From positions 1 through 64,000 of the forward strand of contig JAHAAK010000008.1 of assembly GCA_018376905.1 (NCBI GenBank): DNA of 64,000 nucleotides, in the 5' to 3' direction. Of this stretch, positions 44,429 to 53,083 are shown one piece after another. The notes below the pieces were generated by a model. That model saw only the letters and a program-made list of their open reading frames with translations, had not been told where the DNA came from and ran no database searches. Numbering within the stretch: the first letter of the stretch is position 1; every line of letters starts with the position of its first letter. The position numbers and the translations under genes are program-made. This stretch comes from Collinsella sp. Lineage in GTDB: Bacteria; Actinomycetota; Coriobacteriia; Coriobacteriales; Coriobacteriaceae.

Positions 44429-44581
44429 ACACTTGGCGCTTTCACGCGAAGCCAGTTAAGAATAAAGGAATTGCGGACGGGGCGCAACAGGCCGCACGGC
44501 GTTATACAAATATGCAAAATCCAGCAACAACGCATACCAGGCCCGTTCATTTCTGTCAGTGCGCCCTCAATCTTAAAACCA

Positions 44582-44640
44582 TTCGCCAGAACGAATAGTT
44601 TTAATTACAATTGCTATATAAAACTATTCGTTCTGGCGAA
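44582..44640. promoter_or_regulatory. Perfect 22-bp operator palindrome before HTH-HipA gene
   Basis: TTCGCCAGAACGAATAGTTT-TA (44582-44603) is exactly inverted at 44619-44640 with a 15-base spacer. It ends ten bases before the ATG of the HTH-HipA gene, contains a TATATAAA run that could be a -10 box, and overlaps the ribosome-binding region. It is a likely autoregulatory site for the encoded HTH domain. Confidence 0.75.
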
Positions 44641-44650
44641 GGGTTTCGCG

Positions 44651-45991
44651 ATGCTTACTACCAAAGAAGCCGCCGAGCTGCTCGGCATCACTCCGCGCAG
44701 GGTGCAGGAGCTCATAAAAAACGGAGCACTTGAGGCCCGCAAGGCTTCTGGTGTATGGCTCATCGACAAAGACAGCGTCGACACGCGACTCCGCTCTGTG
44801 ACCAAAACGGGGGGACGTCCCCGCCGCGGCCACGGTAAGAGCGAGATCGCGTTCACCCTCATGAACCGCACGTACGAAGTCGCTCAGCTGGTCTACAGCA
44901 CATCGCGAAAAGACTTTACCCACATCGGTGCCGACATCGATTACGCCCACGCCCCTATTGGAGTATTTGGCCCTAATAGCCCCATATCGCTAGACTCCTT
45001 CCGCATCTGGTGGCGCGGCCGCGGTATCCCGCTCGCACGCATTGGGCTAGCCTCCCTGCTTGCAGAAGCCGCAGTCGATGTTCCCGATGAACTCGTCCAG
45101 CGAAATCTCGGCCTCTCCTTATCCGACCAGTATTGGATTAGGCCCCAAGGTTCCGGTCTCACCTGGGAGGATATCAACTTCTTCAATAACGCCTTTGATG
45201 ACGTCTCACTGTCCATTGCACCCTTTGCCCCAGAGGGAAAAGCGGCTGCCGCAAAGCCCGATAACACCTCGGACGGCAATCTTCAAAAGTACTGGACGTG
45301 CGAGGGCGAACGTCGAATTCTGCATAAGGCAGGAGCGCACCTGGACCAGGAACCTTATAACGAGCTGGTGGCGACCGCGCTCCACCGTCGCATTCTAAAC
45401 GCCTGCGATTATGTGCCTTACTCGCTCGAGGGCACGGGCACTTCCGCCCTGAGCACATGCGATGTCTTCTTAACTGATGAAGAAGAGTATGTCCCTGCAT
45501 TCTATGTAAACCAGCACGCAAACGCAGATGAACGGCTAACCGACTACGAGCGATATGTAGCAAACTGCGAGGAGCTCGGGGTGACAGGCGTCAAGGATGC
45601 CCTTGACCGCATGATCGTATGTGACGACATCATTGCCAACTACGATCGTCATTGGCGCAACTTCGGCCTCGTGCGAAACGTAAACACGCAAGCCTGCAGA
45701 CCTGCCCCCATCTTCGATTCGGGCTCATCGCTCTGGTGCAACATATCACTAGAGGAGCTTAGGGCGGGAGAGCACAGTTTTACCAGCGCACAATTTCATT
45801 CAAGCCCCGCCAAACAAATGTTGCTCGTCGAGGACATGGGCTGGTTTGACGGCGACAAACTCGAAGGCTTCGTTGACGAGGCAATCGAGATTCTTTCCAG
45901 AAACGACGCGCTCACGGCAAGGCTGCCATATCTAAAAGAGGCGCTAACGTGGCGCCTCGAAAGAATGATCGACATCGCTGAATGGAGTTAG
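44651..45991 (+). CDS. HTH (excisionase/MerR-like) fused to HipA-like kinase
   Basis: 446 residues from ATG 44651. The N-terminal 55 residues form an excisionase-type winged HTH (TTKEAAELLGITPRRVQELI). Residues from about 215 form a HipA/CtkA-like kinase: RRILHKAGAHLDQEPYNELV (ATP-binding Lys and helix Glu), the catalytic loop NYDRHWRNFGLVRN (about residue 330) and the metal-binding PIFDSGSSLW. It is a single gene with no separate hipB. Next to tRNA-Thr, between minus-strand clusters, so a horizontally acquired toxin-like regulatory kinase is plausible. Substrate unknown. Confidence 0.82.
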   Translation: MLTTKEAAELLGITPRRVQELIKNGALEARKASGVWLIDKDSVDTRLRSVTKTGGRPRRGHGKSEIAFTLMNRTYEVAQLVYSTSRKDFTHIGADIDYAHAPIGVFGPNSPISLDSFRIWWRGRGIPLARIGLASLLAEAAVDVPDELVQRNLGLSLSDQYWIRPQGSGLTWEDINFFNNAFDDVSLSIAPFAPEGKAAAAKPDNTSDGNLQKYWTCEGERRILHKAGAHLDQEPYNELVATALHRRILNACDYVPYSLEGTGTSALSTCDVFLTDEEEYVPAFYVNQHANADERLTDYERYVANCEELGVTGVKDALDRMIVCDDIIANYDRHWRNFGLVRNVNTQACRPAPIFDSGSSLWCNISLEELRAGEHSFTSAQFHSSPAKQMLLVEDMGWFDGDKLEGFVDEAIEILSRNDALTARLPYLKEALTWRLERMIDIAEWS

Positions 45992-46018
45992 CGAGGCAGC
46001 ATTGCCCCGCCAACTTCC

Positions 46019-46696
46019 CTACCTCCCGCGCAGGGCCTTGAGCTTGGCCAGGGCATCGGGGCTCAGGCGACTGCCCAGAGTCATCTTGATCTGCGGAGCT
46101 TCCTCTGCCTCGTGAACGTCGTTATCGATCTGTTTGATCTCGTCCACCAGCATACGGCTCGAGATGCGCGTGACGCCCTTACCCATGACGACGGCCTGGA
46201 TCGTGCCGTCGCTCGACACTACAGAACACGCGCGGCCTTCCTCGCGCGCCTCGATGCAGAGCTTCTGCACCACGGTATCGGCCGAAACACCCGTCGGCGA
46301 AAACTCAATGCGCACACCGCGGGCCGGTAGGTTGGGGCGCTCGCTGGAGATATTGCCCGCGCCGTCAAATACGATCACGGCCTCGTAGCGGCCCTGGGCA
46401 AACGCAGCTACGTCATTAATGAGCGCCGTGCGCGCCATATCGTGAACGTCGCTGGAATACGGATCGTCGGAATGGTCGTACACGAGCTTTTCGTAGCGCG
46501 GCGTGCAGTGGATCACGTTGTAACCGTCGACCACCAGCAGCTCGGGCTTGTTGGAGTGCACCGTCGAGACTGGGTCGGCGATAGCCTGCGCAAACGCATT
46601 GCCGCCCACGCCATAGGTCGCGGCCGAAACAATCGGCTTGGCCGAGCCCTCGCCAAAGCGCTTGGCCTTGGACTTGGCACGGTTCTTTTTGGACAT
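46019..46696 (-). CDS. NYN-domain endoribonuclease, YacP/Rae1 family
   Basis: 225 residues. After a basic N-terminus comes the NYN/PIN nuclease core: ELLVVDGYNVIHCTP, AVIVFDGAGN and VVSSDGTIQ supply the acidic residues. The Bacillus homologue Rae1 cleaves mRNA on the ribosome. It starts three bases after the rlmB stop, as in Bacillus and other Gram-positives, so it is cotranscribed with cysS and rlmB. Confidence 0.9.
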   Translation of the reverse strand: MSKKNRAKSKAKRFGEGSAKPIVSAATYGVGGNAFAQAIADPVSTVHSNKPELLVVDGYNVIHCTPRYEKLVYDHSDDPYSSDVHDMARTALINDVAAFAQGRYEAVIVFDGAGNISSERPNLPARGVRIEFSPTGVSADTVVQKLCIEAREEGRACSVVSSDGTIQAVVMGKGVTRISSRMLVDEIKQIDNDVHEAEEAPQIKMTLGSRLSPDALAKLKALRGR

Positions 46697-46699
46697 GCG

Positions 46700-47620
46700 C
46701 TACTCCTCCCCCATGAGCTCGCCGGCGTTGCGGCGCAGCCACTCAAAGCACAGCGCCGTTGTCGCCTGGGCAACGTTGAGACTCTCGGTCATGCCGCGCT
46801 GGGGAAGCTTGGTCAAAAAGTCGCATTTCTCGAGCACCAGACGCGAGATGCCGTCGCCCTCGGAGCCCATGACGAGCGCCACGCGGCCCTCGAAAGGAGC
46901 ATCCCAGCAACTGCCTTCGGCGTGCTCGGAAGCACCGCCCACCCAAAAACCAGCGGCCTTAAAATCGTCGAGCGCACGGGCGATATTGGAAACCTGCGCG
47001 ATAGGCAGATGCATGACGGCACCGGCAGAGGTCTTGTAGCTGCCGACGGTCACACCGGCGGCGCGCTTGTTGGCAATGATGACGCCTGCCGCGCCCACGA
47101 CCTCGGCGGAGCGCACGATGGCACCAAAGTTGCCGTCGTCGGTCACATGGTCGAGCACGATGACGAGCGCCGGACCGTCGCCCGCGCGGTCGAGAATATC
47201 GGCGACATCGGCATAGGGGAAGTTGCCCACCTCGAGCGCAATGCCCTGGTGAGCGCCATGGCTCGATAGCGCATCGAGCTGCGCGCGCGGCACATACTTA
47301 ATGCGGACGCCCGCGGCGTTGAGGTCATCGACCAGACGAGACAGGGCGGCATCGCGCTCCCCGCCCTCGGCAATGAGCGCGCACTTGACGGGAAAGCCGG
47401 TACGCAGCGCCTCGGCGGCAGCACGGCGACCTTCGATAAACTCGCCCTTGGGGACCTGAACGTTGTCGCGGTTGCGATCTCGCTGCGGACGTGCAGCCTG
47501 AGCTTGGGAGCGCTCGCGCTGGCCCTTGGGAGCGGCAGTGCGGTCGTTGCGGCGACCCGGACGCGAGCCAGAAGCAGCCTGTTTGCCGCCACGAGGCGCA
47601 CGCTTGCGATTGTCGGCCAT
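46700..47620 (-). CDS. rlmB: 23S rRNA 2'-O-methyltransferase (SpoU/TrmH family)
   Basis: Methylates 23S rRNA (G2251 in E. coli). 306 residues: a disordered, Arg/Gly-rich N-terminal 55 residues, an L30e-like substrate domain (EFIEGRRAAAEALRTG), and the SPOUT knot (LDHVTDDGNFGAIVRSAEVV, VMGSEGDGISRLVLEKCD). The ATG lies behind AAGGAGGCCGC. It is between cysS and yacP. Confidence 0.93.
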   Translation of the reverse strand: MADNRKRAPRGGKQAASGSRPGRRNDRTAAPKGQRERSQAQAARPQRDRNRDNVQVPKGEFIEGRRAAAEALRTGFPVKCALIAEGGERDAALSRLVDDLNAAGVRIKYVPRAQLDALSSHGAHQGIALEVGNFPYADVADILDRAGDGPALVIVLDHVTDDGNFGAIVRSAEVVGAAGVIIANKRAAGVTVGSYKTSAGAVMHLPIAQVSNIARALDDFKAAGFWVGGASEHAEGSCWDAPFEGRVALVMGSEGDGISRLVLEKCDFLTKLPQRGMTESLNVAQATTALCFEWLRRNAGELMGEE

Positions 47621-47654
47621 AAAGCGGCCTCCTTAAAACATTTTTCAAACAAGA

Positions 47655-47695
47655 CAAAAGAAGCGACCGCTTAAGACGAATAGCCCAAGCGGTCG
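47655..47695 (-). terminator. Terminator after cysS
   Basis: CGACCGCTT / AAGCGGTCG stem with a 14-base loop, followed on the minus strand by CTTCTTTTGTCTTG. Confidence 0.65.
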
Positions 47696-47698
47696 GTA

Positions 47699-47800
47699 CG
47701 GGTTTTCCAAGTGCCCGAGATTGCCGTGAAAGAGGAGCGACGCGTACTTGAGTACGCGAGCGACGGTTTGAACGGCAAGGTCGGGTGCTTGGGAAACCCG
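47699..47800. repeat. 102-bp imperfect palindrome between cysS and rlmB
   Basis: CGGGTTTTCCAAGTGCCCGA and CGGGTTTCCCAAGCACCCGA-type arms at the two ends, continuing inward as ATTGCCGT / ACGGCAAG and GCGTACTTGAGTACGC. It starts seven bases after the cysS stop region. It has no T run and is not obviously coding. Confidence 0.75.
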
Positions 47801-47806
47801 CGGGGA

Positions 47807-49273
47807 TTAGAGAGACTTAATACGGGTGCCGGCGGCAGTATCCTCAATGGTAAGGCCCAGGTCCTTGAGCTGGTCGCGGATGGCATCGGCCAGATCCCAG
47901 TTCTTGGCGGCGCGGGCCTCGGCGCGGGCCTCGAGAATCTTGGCAGCAGCCTCGTCCACGTCGTCGCCTGTGTAGGCGACCAGGCCGGCGGCAACGCCTA
48001 GCAGACCCAGCGGCAGCTCGACCTTGGGCTCGGGGAGCTCGACGCCAAGCGTATCGAGCAGCTCGGCCAGCGTGTCGGCGGCGGCAAGCGCGGCGGCCTT
48101 GTCGGCTGCGTCGCCCGCCTGCTCCAAGTACTGGTTGCACTCGGTCACAAAGCCAAAGACGGCACCCATGGCACCAGCGGTGTTAAAGTCGTCGTCCATG
48201 CACTCCTTAAAGGCAGCACGAGTCTGAGCGGCCTTGGCGGCAAATGCCTCGGCGGCAGCCGCATCGGCATCGGCCGTCGCATGGTTCGCGGCCCAGCGCA
48301 GGTTCTCGACCGTACCGGCGATACGCGTGAGTGAGTTCTCGGCACCCTCCAGGCGCTCCCAAGAAAAGTCGAGCGGCGAGCGATAGCTCGTCTGCAGCAT
48401 CAGCAGGCGCAGGGCGGCAGCGGAGTGCTGCTCGAGGACCTCGGCCAGCGTAAAGAAGTTGCCGAGCGACTTGGACATCTTCTCGCCGTCTACCAGCAGC
48501 ATGCCCGTGTGCATCCAGGTGTTGGAGAAGCCCTGGTGCCAGGCGCAGGTGGCCTGGGCGCACTCGTTCTCGTGATGCGGGAAGGCAAGGTCGGAGCCGC
48601 CGCCGTGGATGTCGATCGGAGTGCCCAGGTAGCGATGCACCATGGCGGCGCACTCGGTGTGCCAACCGGGACGGCCCTCGCCCCAGGGGCTCGGCCAGCT
48701 GGGCTCGCCGGGCTTGGCGGCCTTCCACAGGGCAAAGTCGAGCGGGTCGTTCTTGTCCTCGTTCTCCTCGATGCGCGCGCCAACCATAAGGTCGTCGATA
48801 TTGCGGCCCGAGACCTGACCGTAGTTAGGATCGCTGCGCACGGCAAAGTACACGTCGCCGTTATCGGCGGCGTAAGCGTGGCCCTGCTCGATAAGCGTCT
48901 TGATCATGGCGATCATGGGGCCGATCTCTTTGGTGGCGCGGGGGCGCACATCGGGATCGAGCACGTTGGCGGCGCGCATGACGCCGATGAACTTGTCGGA
49001 GAACTCCGTCGCGACCTCGGCGGCAGTGCGGCCCTGCTCGTTGGCGCGCTTGATGATCTTGTCATCGACATCGGTGAGGTTCTGGGCGAACGTGACCTCG
49101 TAGCCGCTCGCGATGAGCCAGCGGCGAATCACGTCAAAGCTGATGAACGTGCGGGCGTTGCCGATGTGGATGTTGTCGTAGACCGTGGGGCCGCACACGT
49201 ACATGCGGACCTTGCCGGACTCGATGGGCTGGAACTCTTCCTTTTTATGGGTAGCGCTGTTGTAGATACGCAT
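47807..49273 (-). CDS. cysS: Cysteinyl-tRNA synthetase
   Basis: Class Ia synthetase charging tRNA-Cys. 488 residues with HIGH-type IHIGNARTF, zinc ligands (YVCGPTVYD, WHTECAAM, HHENECAQ) and EKMSKSLGNF. It starts four bases after ispF, and rlmB follows downstream. Confidence 0.97.
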   Translation of the reverse strand: MRIYNSATHKKEEFQPIESGKVRMYVCGPTVYDNIHIGNARTFISFDVIRRWLIASGYEVTFAQNLTDVDDKIIKRANEQGRTAAEVATEFSDKFIGVMRAANVLDPDVRPRATKEIGPMIAMIKTLIEQGHAYAADNGDVYFAVRSDPNYGQVSGRNIDDLMVGARIEENEDKNDPLDFALWKAAKPGEPSWPSPWGEGRPGWHTECAAMVHRYLGTPIDIHGGGSDLAFPHHENECAQATCAWHQGFSNTWMHTGMLLVDGEKMSKSLGNFFTLAEVLEQHSAAALRLLMLQTSYRSPLDFSWERLEGAENSLTRIAGTVENLRWAANHATADADAAAAEAFAAKAAQTRAAFKECMDDDFNTAGAMGAVFGFVTECNQYLEQAGDAADKAAALAAADTLAELLDTLGVELPEPKVELPLGLLGVAAGLVAYTGDDVDEAAAKILEARAEARAAKNWDLADAIRDQLKDLGLTIEDTAAGTRIKSL

Positions 49274-49276
49274 TCG

Positions 49277-49771
49277 TTACTCCTTAACGGTTTTCTGTAG
49301 CAGGCAGACGGCCCAGGCGCCGATTCCCTCGCCTTGGCCTTCCCAACCGAGCTTTTCGGTCGTGGTGGCGGCGACGCCCACGTTTTCCACGTCGACGCCC
49401 AGGGCATGGGCAAGGTTGGCGCGCATGGCATCGCGGTGCGGAGTGATCTTGGGTTGCTGACAGGCAATGGTGCAATCGGCATCGACAAACTCAAAGCCCA
49501 GCTCGCGCGCATAGTCCATCACGCGAGCGAGCAGCACCATCGAATCGGCACCCTCGTAGGCAGGATCGGTGTCGGGGAATAGCTTGCCGATGTCTCCCCC
49601 GCGGCAGGCGCCCAGAATGGCGTCGGCCAAAGCGTGCGCGAGCACATCGGCATCCGAGTGGCCCAGCAGGCCGCGCTCGTAGGGAATGTCGACCCCGCCG
49701 ATGATACATCGACGCCCCTCCACCAAACGGTGGACGTCGTAGCCGTGGCCAATGCGCAGGTTACTGAACAT
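49277..49771 (-). CDS. ispF: 2-C-methyl-D-erythritol 2,4-cyclodiphosphate synthase
   Basis: Fifth step of the non-mevalonate isoprenoid pathway. 164 residues with IGHGYDVHRL and GHSDADVLAHALADAILGA (metal ligands Asp-x-His and His) and FPDTDPAYEGADS. It overlaps ispD by 11 bases. Confidence 0.97.
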   Translation of the reverse strand: MFSNLRIGHGYDVHRLVEGRRCIIGGVDIPYERGLLGHSDADVLAHALADAILGACRGGDIGKLFPDTDPAYEGADSMVLLARVMDYARELGFEFVDADCTIACQQPKITPHRDAMRANLAHALGVDVENVGVAATTTEKLGWEGQGEGIGAWAVCLLQKTVKE

Positions 49772-50489
49772 GGGGAAGGTCCTCTCCCTCGGCCATGCGG
49801 CCGAGCAGAATCGCGGTTACGGGACGCAGATCCTCGGGCACCGTCACCTTAAGGTTATCGCGCGGGCTCTGGACACAGCGGACGCGCCCGCCCAGGCGCT
49901 CGACCAACGATGAATCGTCGGTACCGATAAAACCCTCGGCGATAGCAGCGGCGTGAGCGCGCTTCATAGCATCGACGCTAAAGATCTGCGGCGTCTGCGC
50001 GGCCCAATAGAGCTCACGCGGCGGCGTCTCGACGATATTGTCGCCATCGACGATCTTGAGCGTGTCGATCGCGGGCTGGCCGCACACGACGCCGTCGAGC
50101 GAGCGGTCACCCATGAGCACGTCGATAGCGTGGTCGATGGCCTCGGTCGTGATGAGCGGACGGGCGCCGTCGTGGATGGCAACGTATTCAAAGCCCGCCG
50201 GAGCCGCATGCACGCCGGCACGGGTGGAATCCTGACGGGTATCGCCGGCATCGGCAAAGCTGATGGGCGTGTCATAGTCAAACGGGTCGATGGCCAGGCG
50301 GCGCATCTCGGCACGGCGCTCGGCAGGACAAACCACGACGATGTGGCCGACCTTATCGCTACGATCGAACGCGCGGATTGACCAGCTCATGAGCGGACGG
50401 CCCGCCACGTTAACGAGCTGCTTGCCGCCGGGATTTCCAAAGCGCTGGCCGCTGCCACCGGCAACGACCACGGCGCATACGGGCGCCAT
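49761..50489 (-). CDS. ispD: 2-C-methyl-D-erythritol 4-phosphate cytidylyltransferase
   Basis: Third step of the non-mevalonate isoprenoid pathway. 242 residues with VVVAGGSGQRFG, VAIHDGARPLI and TPQIFSVDAMKRA. It overlaps the disA stop by one base (TAATG) and the ispF start by 11 bases, so all three are translationally coupled. Confidence 0.96.
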   Translation of the reverse strand: MAPVCAVVVAGGSGQRFGNPGGKQLVNVAGRPLMSWSIRAFDRSDKVGHIVVVCPAERRAEMRRLAIDPFDYDTPISFADAGDTRQDSTRAGVHAAPAGFEYVAIHDGARPLITTEAIDHAIDVLMGDRSLDGVVCGQPAIDTLKIVDGDNIVETPPRELYWAAQTPQIFSVDAMKRAHAAAIAEGFIGTDDSSLVERLGGRVRCVQSPRDNLKVTVPEDLRPVTAILLGRMAEGEDLPHVQ

Positions 50490-51556
50490 TATGCGTTCCC
50501 CTGTTTGGTGCCCTTCATGCGGTACAGCGAGTCCGCAAGAATGGCAGGGTTGTTGACGCCAAAGTCGCCCAGGCGCTCCGGATCCTCGCTGATGTCGTCC
50601 ATGAGCTCCTGCAGTGAGCCGTACTCGTCGACGATCTTCTCGGCCACGCCGTCGCGCACGACGGACACGCGCGAAAGCGTGCGCAGGCCCAGCGGTGTCA
50701 TGACGGAGTCCTCGTCCAGGTCGTCGTAGCCCAGAACCGCCGCCACGTGTTGCGGGTCGGACAGGTCCTTAGGCGTCATGCGGCTCAGCTCGGCGCGAAT
50801 CTTCTCGGCGTTGGCCTCAGAGGAATCGCTTGCGTAGTCGCGGATCATCAAGTCGTATTCGGTATCCATGCTGGAGCCCGCGAGCTGCTCGAGCTGCATC
50901 TGCACGAGCTTACCCTGGTTACCCAGCTTGACAATGCAATCCTTAAGCTCGGTCTTTGCCTGCTGCATGATCTCGAAGCTCGAGAAAATACCGGTAATGT
51001 CGGCGAGCGTGACGTAGTCGTCGAGCTCGAGGGCCGTCAGGCGCAGCAGGGAGCGATCGAGCGACTGACGGGTAGTCTGGAGCGTGGCGACGAGCTGGTT
51101 GACCGAGCTCATGATGGTGGTGACGGGCTGGATCTCGTAGCTCTTGCCGTGGACGTACACGTTGACGACGGCGCGACGAGCCGAAACCGAGATCACGATG
51201 GCGTCGGTGAGCACCGACATGCGAGCGGCAGTACGGTGACGCATGCCCGTCTCACTCGTGGCGAGCGAGGGATCGGGATTGAGGTGGAAGTTGGCGCGCA
51301 GGATCTGGGTGAGGTCGCCATCGATAACGATGGCGCCGTCCATCTTGGAAAGCTCGAACAGGCGGTTCGAGGTAAACGAAATGTTGAGCGGGAAGCCGTC
51401 GTTACCGGCAGCGAGCACGTTTTCGGTGTCGCCGACGCAGATAAGGGCGCCCAGGTGACCGGCGATGATCATGTCGAGGGCGGTGCGGATCGGCTGACCA
51501 GGTGCCGTCAGGCGGATGGCCTGTTCCATACGCTTTTGCAGCTCGTTCTTATCCAA
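50489..51556 (-). CDS. disA: Diadenylate cyclase DisA
   Basis: Makes c-di-AMP from two ATP and, in Bacillus, scans DNA for damage. 355 residues with the DAC motifs KMDGAIVIDG and GMRHRTAARMS, a helical middle region and a C-terminal HhH domain (SLQELMDDISEDPERLGDFG region). The disA-ispD-ispF neighbourhood is conserved in Gram-positives. RadA is not in the window. Confidence 0.97.
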   Translation of the reverse strand: MDKNELQKRMEQAIRLTAPGQPIRTALDMIIAGHLGALICVGDTENVLAAGNDGFPLNISFTSNRLFELSKMDGAIVIDGDLTQILRANFHLNPDPSLATSETGMRHRTAARMSVLTDAIVISVSARRAVVNVYVHGKSYEIQPVTTIMSSVNQLVATLQTTRQSLDRSLLRLTALELDDYVTLADITGIFSSFEIMQQAKTELKDCIVKLGNQGKLVQMQLEQLAGSSMDTEYDLMIRDYASDSSEANAEKIRAELSRMTPKDLSDPQHVAAVLGYDDLDEDSVMTPLGLRTLSRVSVVRDGVAEKIVDEYGSLQELMDDISEDPERLGDFGVNNPAILADSLYRMKGTKQGNA

Positions 51557-51700
51557 GGCATCGCTCCCATCGTATACGCTCCATAAACGTCAATAAGTTT
51601 CTCACGGTTTGCCCCTGTGACGCCCGCAAAATCCGATGCTTACAGAATGAGCGAACACAGCTGAGAGCCCAACCCAAATGGGCTGCTTATGTGGTAGCAT

Positions 51701-51848
51701 CGGGTCTCACATAAATGAGGGAGTAGTCGCGTGACCGGTTTCGCTTCCGGTGGCGCGGCAAGTCAACATACTGGCCGAAACGGTCTGGCTTGCCTTAATG
51801 AACGAGACTCGTGGTTGTGCGCGTAACGCGTACGCCACGGGTCTTTTT
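51701..51848 (+). promoter_or_regulatory. Manganese (yybP-ykoY) riboswitch with terminator
   Basis: The leader carries the family-defining GGGAGTAG (51719-51726) inside a P1 stem formed by GTCTC (51704 region) and GAGAC (51805 region). A terminator GACTCGTGG / CCACGGGTC followed by TTTTTT (51807-51849) shares bases with the 3' side of P1, so ligand binding and termination exclude each other. It precedes mntP. Confidence 0.9.
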
Positions 51849-51904
51849 TGTTGCTCCCCCGCCAGAAGCACACGCGGGTTCGCCCGCAAGGAGGGAGCCA
51901 AACC

Positions 51905-52489
51905 ATGGGACTCGCCGAGCTCGTATTGCTCGCCATCGGCCTTTCGATGGACGCCTTTGCCGTATCTATCTGCAAGGGTCTTGGCATGAAGAAGATCAAC
52001 CTTAAGGTCGCCGTGATGCTCGGCCTGTTCTTTGGCGGCTTTCAGGCCGGCATGCCCGTAATCGGATGGGCGCTCGGCAGTCAATTCATGGGCATCATCG
52101 GACCCATCGACCATTGGATCGCCTTTATCCTTTTGGCCTTCATCGGTGGCAAGATGCTGTGGGAAGCCTTTACGGAAGGCGAAGACGAAGACGAAGGTGG
52201 CGACAAGGATGCCGAAAAGATTGACCTGGGCGAGTACCTGATCCTCGCCATCGCCACCTCAATCGACGCCCTGACCGTGGGCATCTCGTTCGCCGCGCTT
52301 TCGGTCGACATCGTTCCCGCCGTATCGCTCATTGGCATCACAACGTTTATCTTCTCCGTCGCTGGCGTAGCGATCGGCCACACCTTTGGCGCGCGCTACG
52401 AAAAACCCGCCACCATCGTGGGTGGCGTCGTGCTCATCCTCATCGGGCTTAAGATCTTACTTGAGCATCTGGGGATCCTCGCGATATAA
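51905..52489 (+). CDS. mntP: Manganese efflux pump MntP
   Basis: Exports Mn(II). 194 residues, six membrane helices in two repeats, each with the acidic motif (GLSMDAFAVSICKG and ATSIDALTVGISFA). ATG 51905 behind AAGGAGGGAGCC. Directly controlled by the Mn riboswitch upstream. Confidence 0.95.
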   Translation: MGLAELVLLAIGLSMDAFAVSICKGLGMKKINLKVAVMLGLFFGGFQAGMPVIGWALGSQFMGIIGPIDHWIAFILLAFIGGKMLWEAFTEGEDEDEGGDKDAEKIDLGEYLILAIATSIDALTVGISFAALSVDIVPAVSLIGITTFIFSVAGVAIGHTFGARYEKPATIVGGVVLILIGLKILLEHLGILAI

Positions 52490-52530
52490 AAAACGCCTCT
52501 CATAAGCCAACGTCAATGTAGGAGTCTCAT

Positions 52531-52598
52531 GCAGAGTTTTGCATAATGCCTATTCGTGCAGACTTTTGCATGTCATACTGATATGCAAAAGTCTGCAC
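52531..52598. promoter_or_regulatory. HipB-type operator cluster
   Basis: A perfect 16-bp inverted pair GTGCAGACTTTTGCAT (52556-52571) and ATGCAAAAGTCTGCAC (52583-52598) with an 11-base spacer, preceded by a direct half-site GCAGAGTTTTGCAT (52531-52544). It ends 14 bases before the HipB-like start, fitting autoregulation by HipB/HipBA. Confidence 0.8.
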
Positions 52599-52612
52599 GT
52601 TAGGAGATAGCC

Positions 52613-53080
52613 GTGGATACCCTTCCCATCACCACACCGCGCCAAGCTGGCATCTACGTGCGCCAGGCACGCGAGGCTCAGGGTCTCACCCGTGCCGCCC
52701 TCGCCAAAAAGGCCGGTGTTTCGGAGCGCTTGCTCGCATCGCTCGAGCTAGGAGACGCCACCGGCATTCGACTCGACAAGTTGCTGACGATTTTCAATGC
52801 TCTTGGACTGGCACTCGCCGCTCAAGGGGATATCGGTGAAGCGAAAAACGAGCGACCAGTCGACGCCCCGCATCCTGATCAACCTTGCAGCACCTCCAGA
52901 TGCCATCGCGCTCAACGTCTTCATCATCGCAACCGTCGCAGCACTACCATTCCGGCTCTTGCAGATACCCCCCTTACGTCCGAGCTCTACGACAGGGCCT
53001 TCGCCGATTTCGCCATGTCCAATCTCGGAGTCTCGATTGCCGCAAACGCATCTAGCCAAACCATGCCCGAAGGGAAATAG
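52613..53080 (+). CDS. hipB: HipB-like HTH antitoxin
   Basis: 155 residues from GTG 52613 behind TAGGAG. Residues 10-75 form a Cro/C1-type HTH (AREAQGLTRAALAKKAGVSE). Residues about 80-112 are Cys/His/Arg-rich with atypical codons, while the frame +1 reads hydrophobic sequence, so the middle may be frameshifted; the C-terminal YDRAFADFAMSNLGVSIAAN looks authentic. It stops three bases before hipA. Confidence 0.75.
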   Translation: MDTLPITTPRQAGIYVRQAREAQGLTRAALAKKAGVSERLLASLELGDATGIRLDKLLTIFNALGLALAAQGDIGEAKNERPVDAPHPDQPCSTSRCHRAQRLHHRNRRSTTIPALADTPLTSELYDRAFADFAMSNLGVSIAANASSQTMPEGK

Positions 53081-53083
53081 CCA

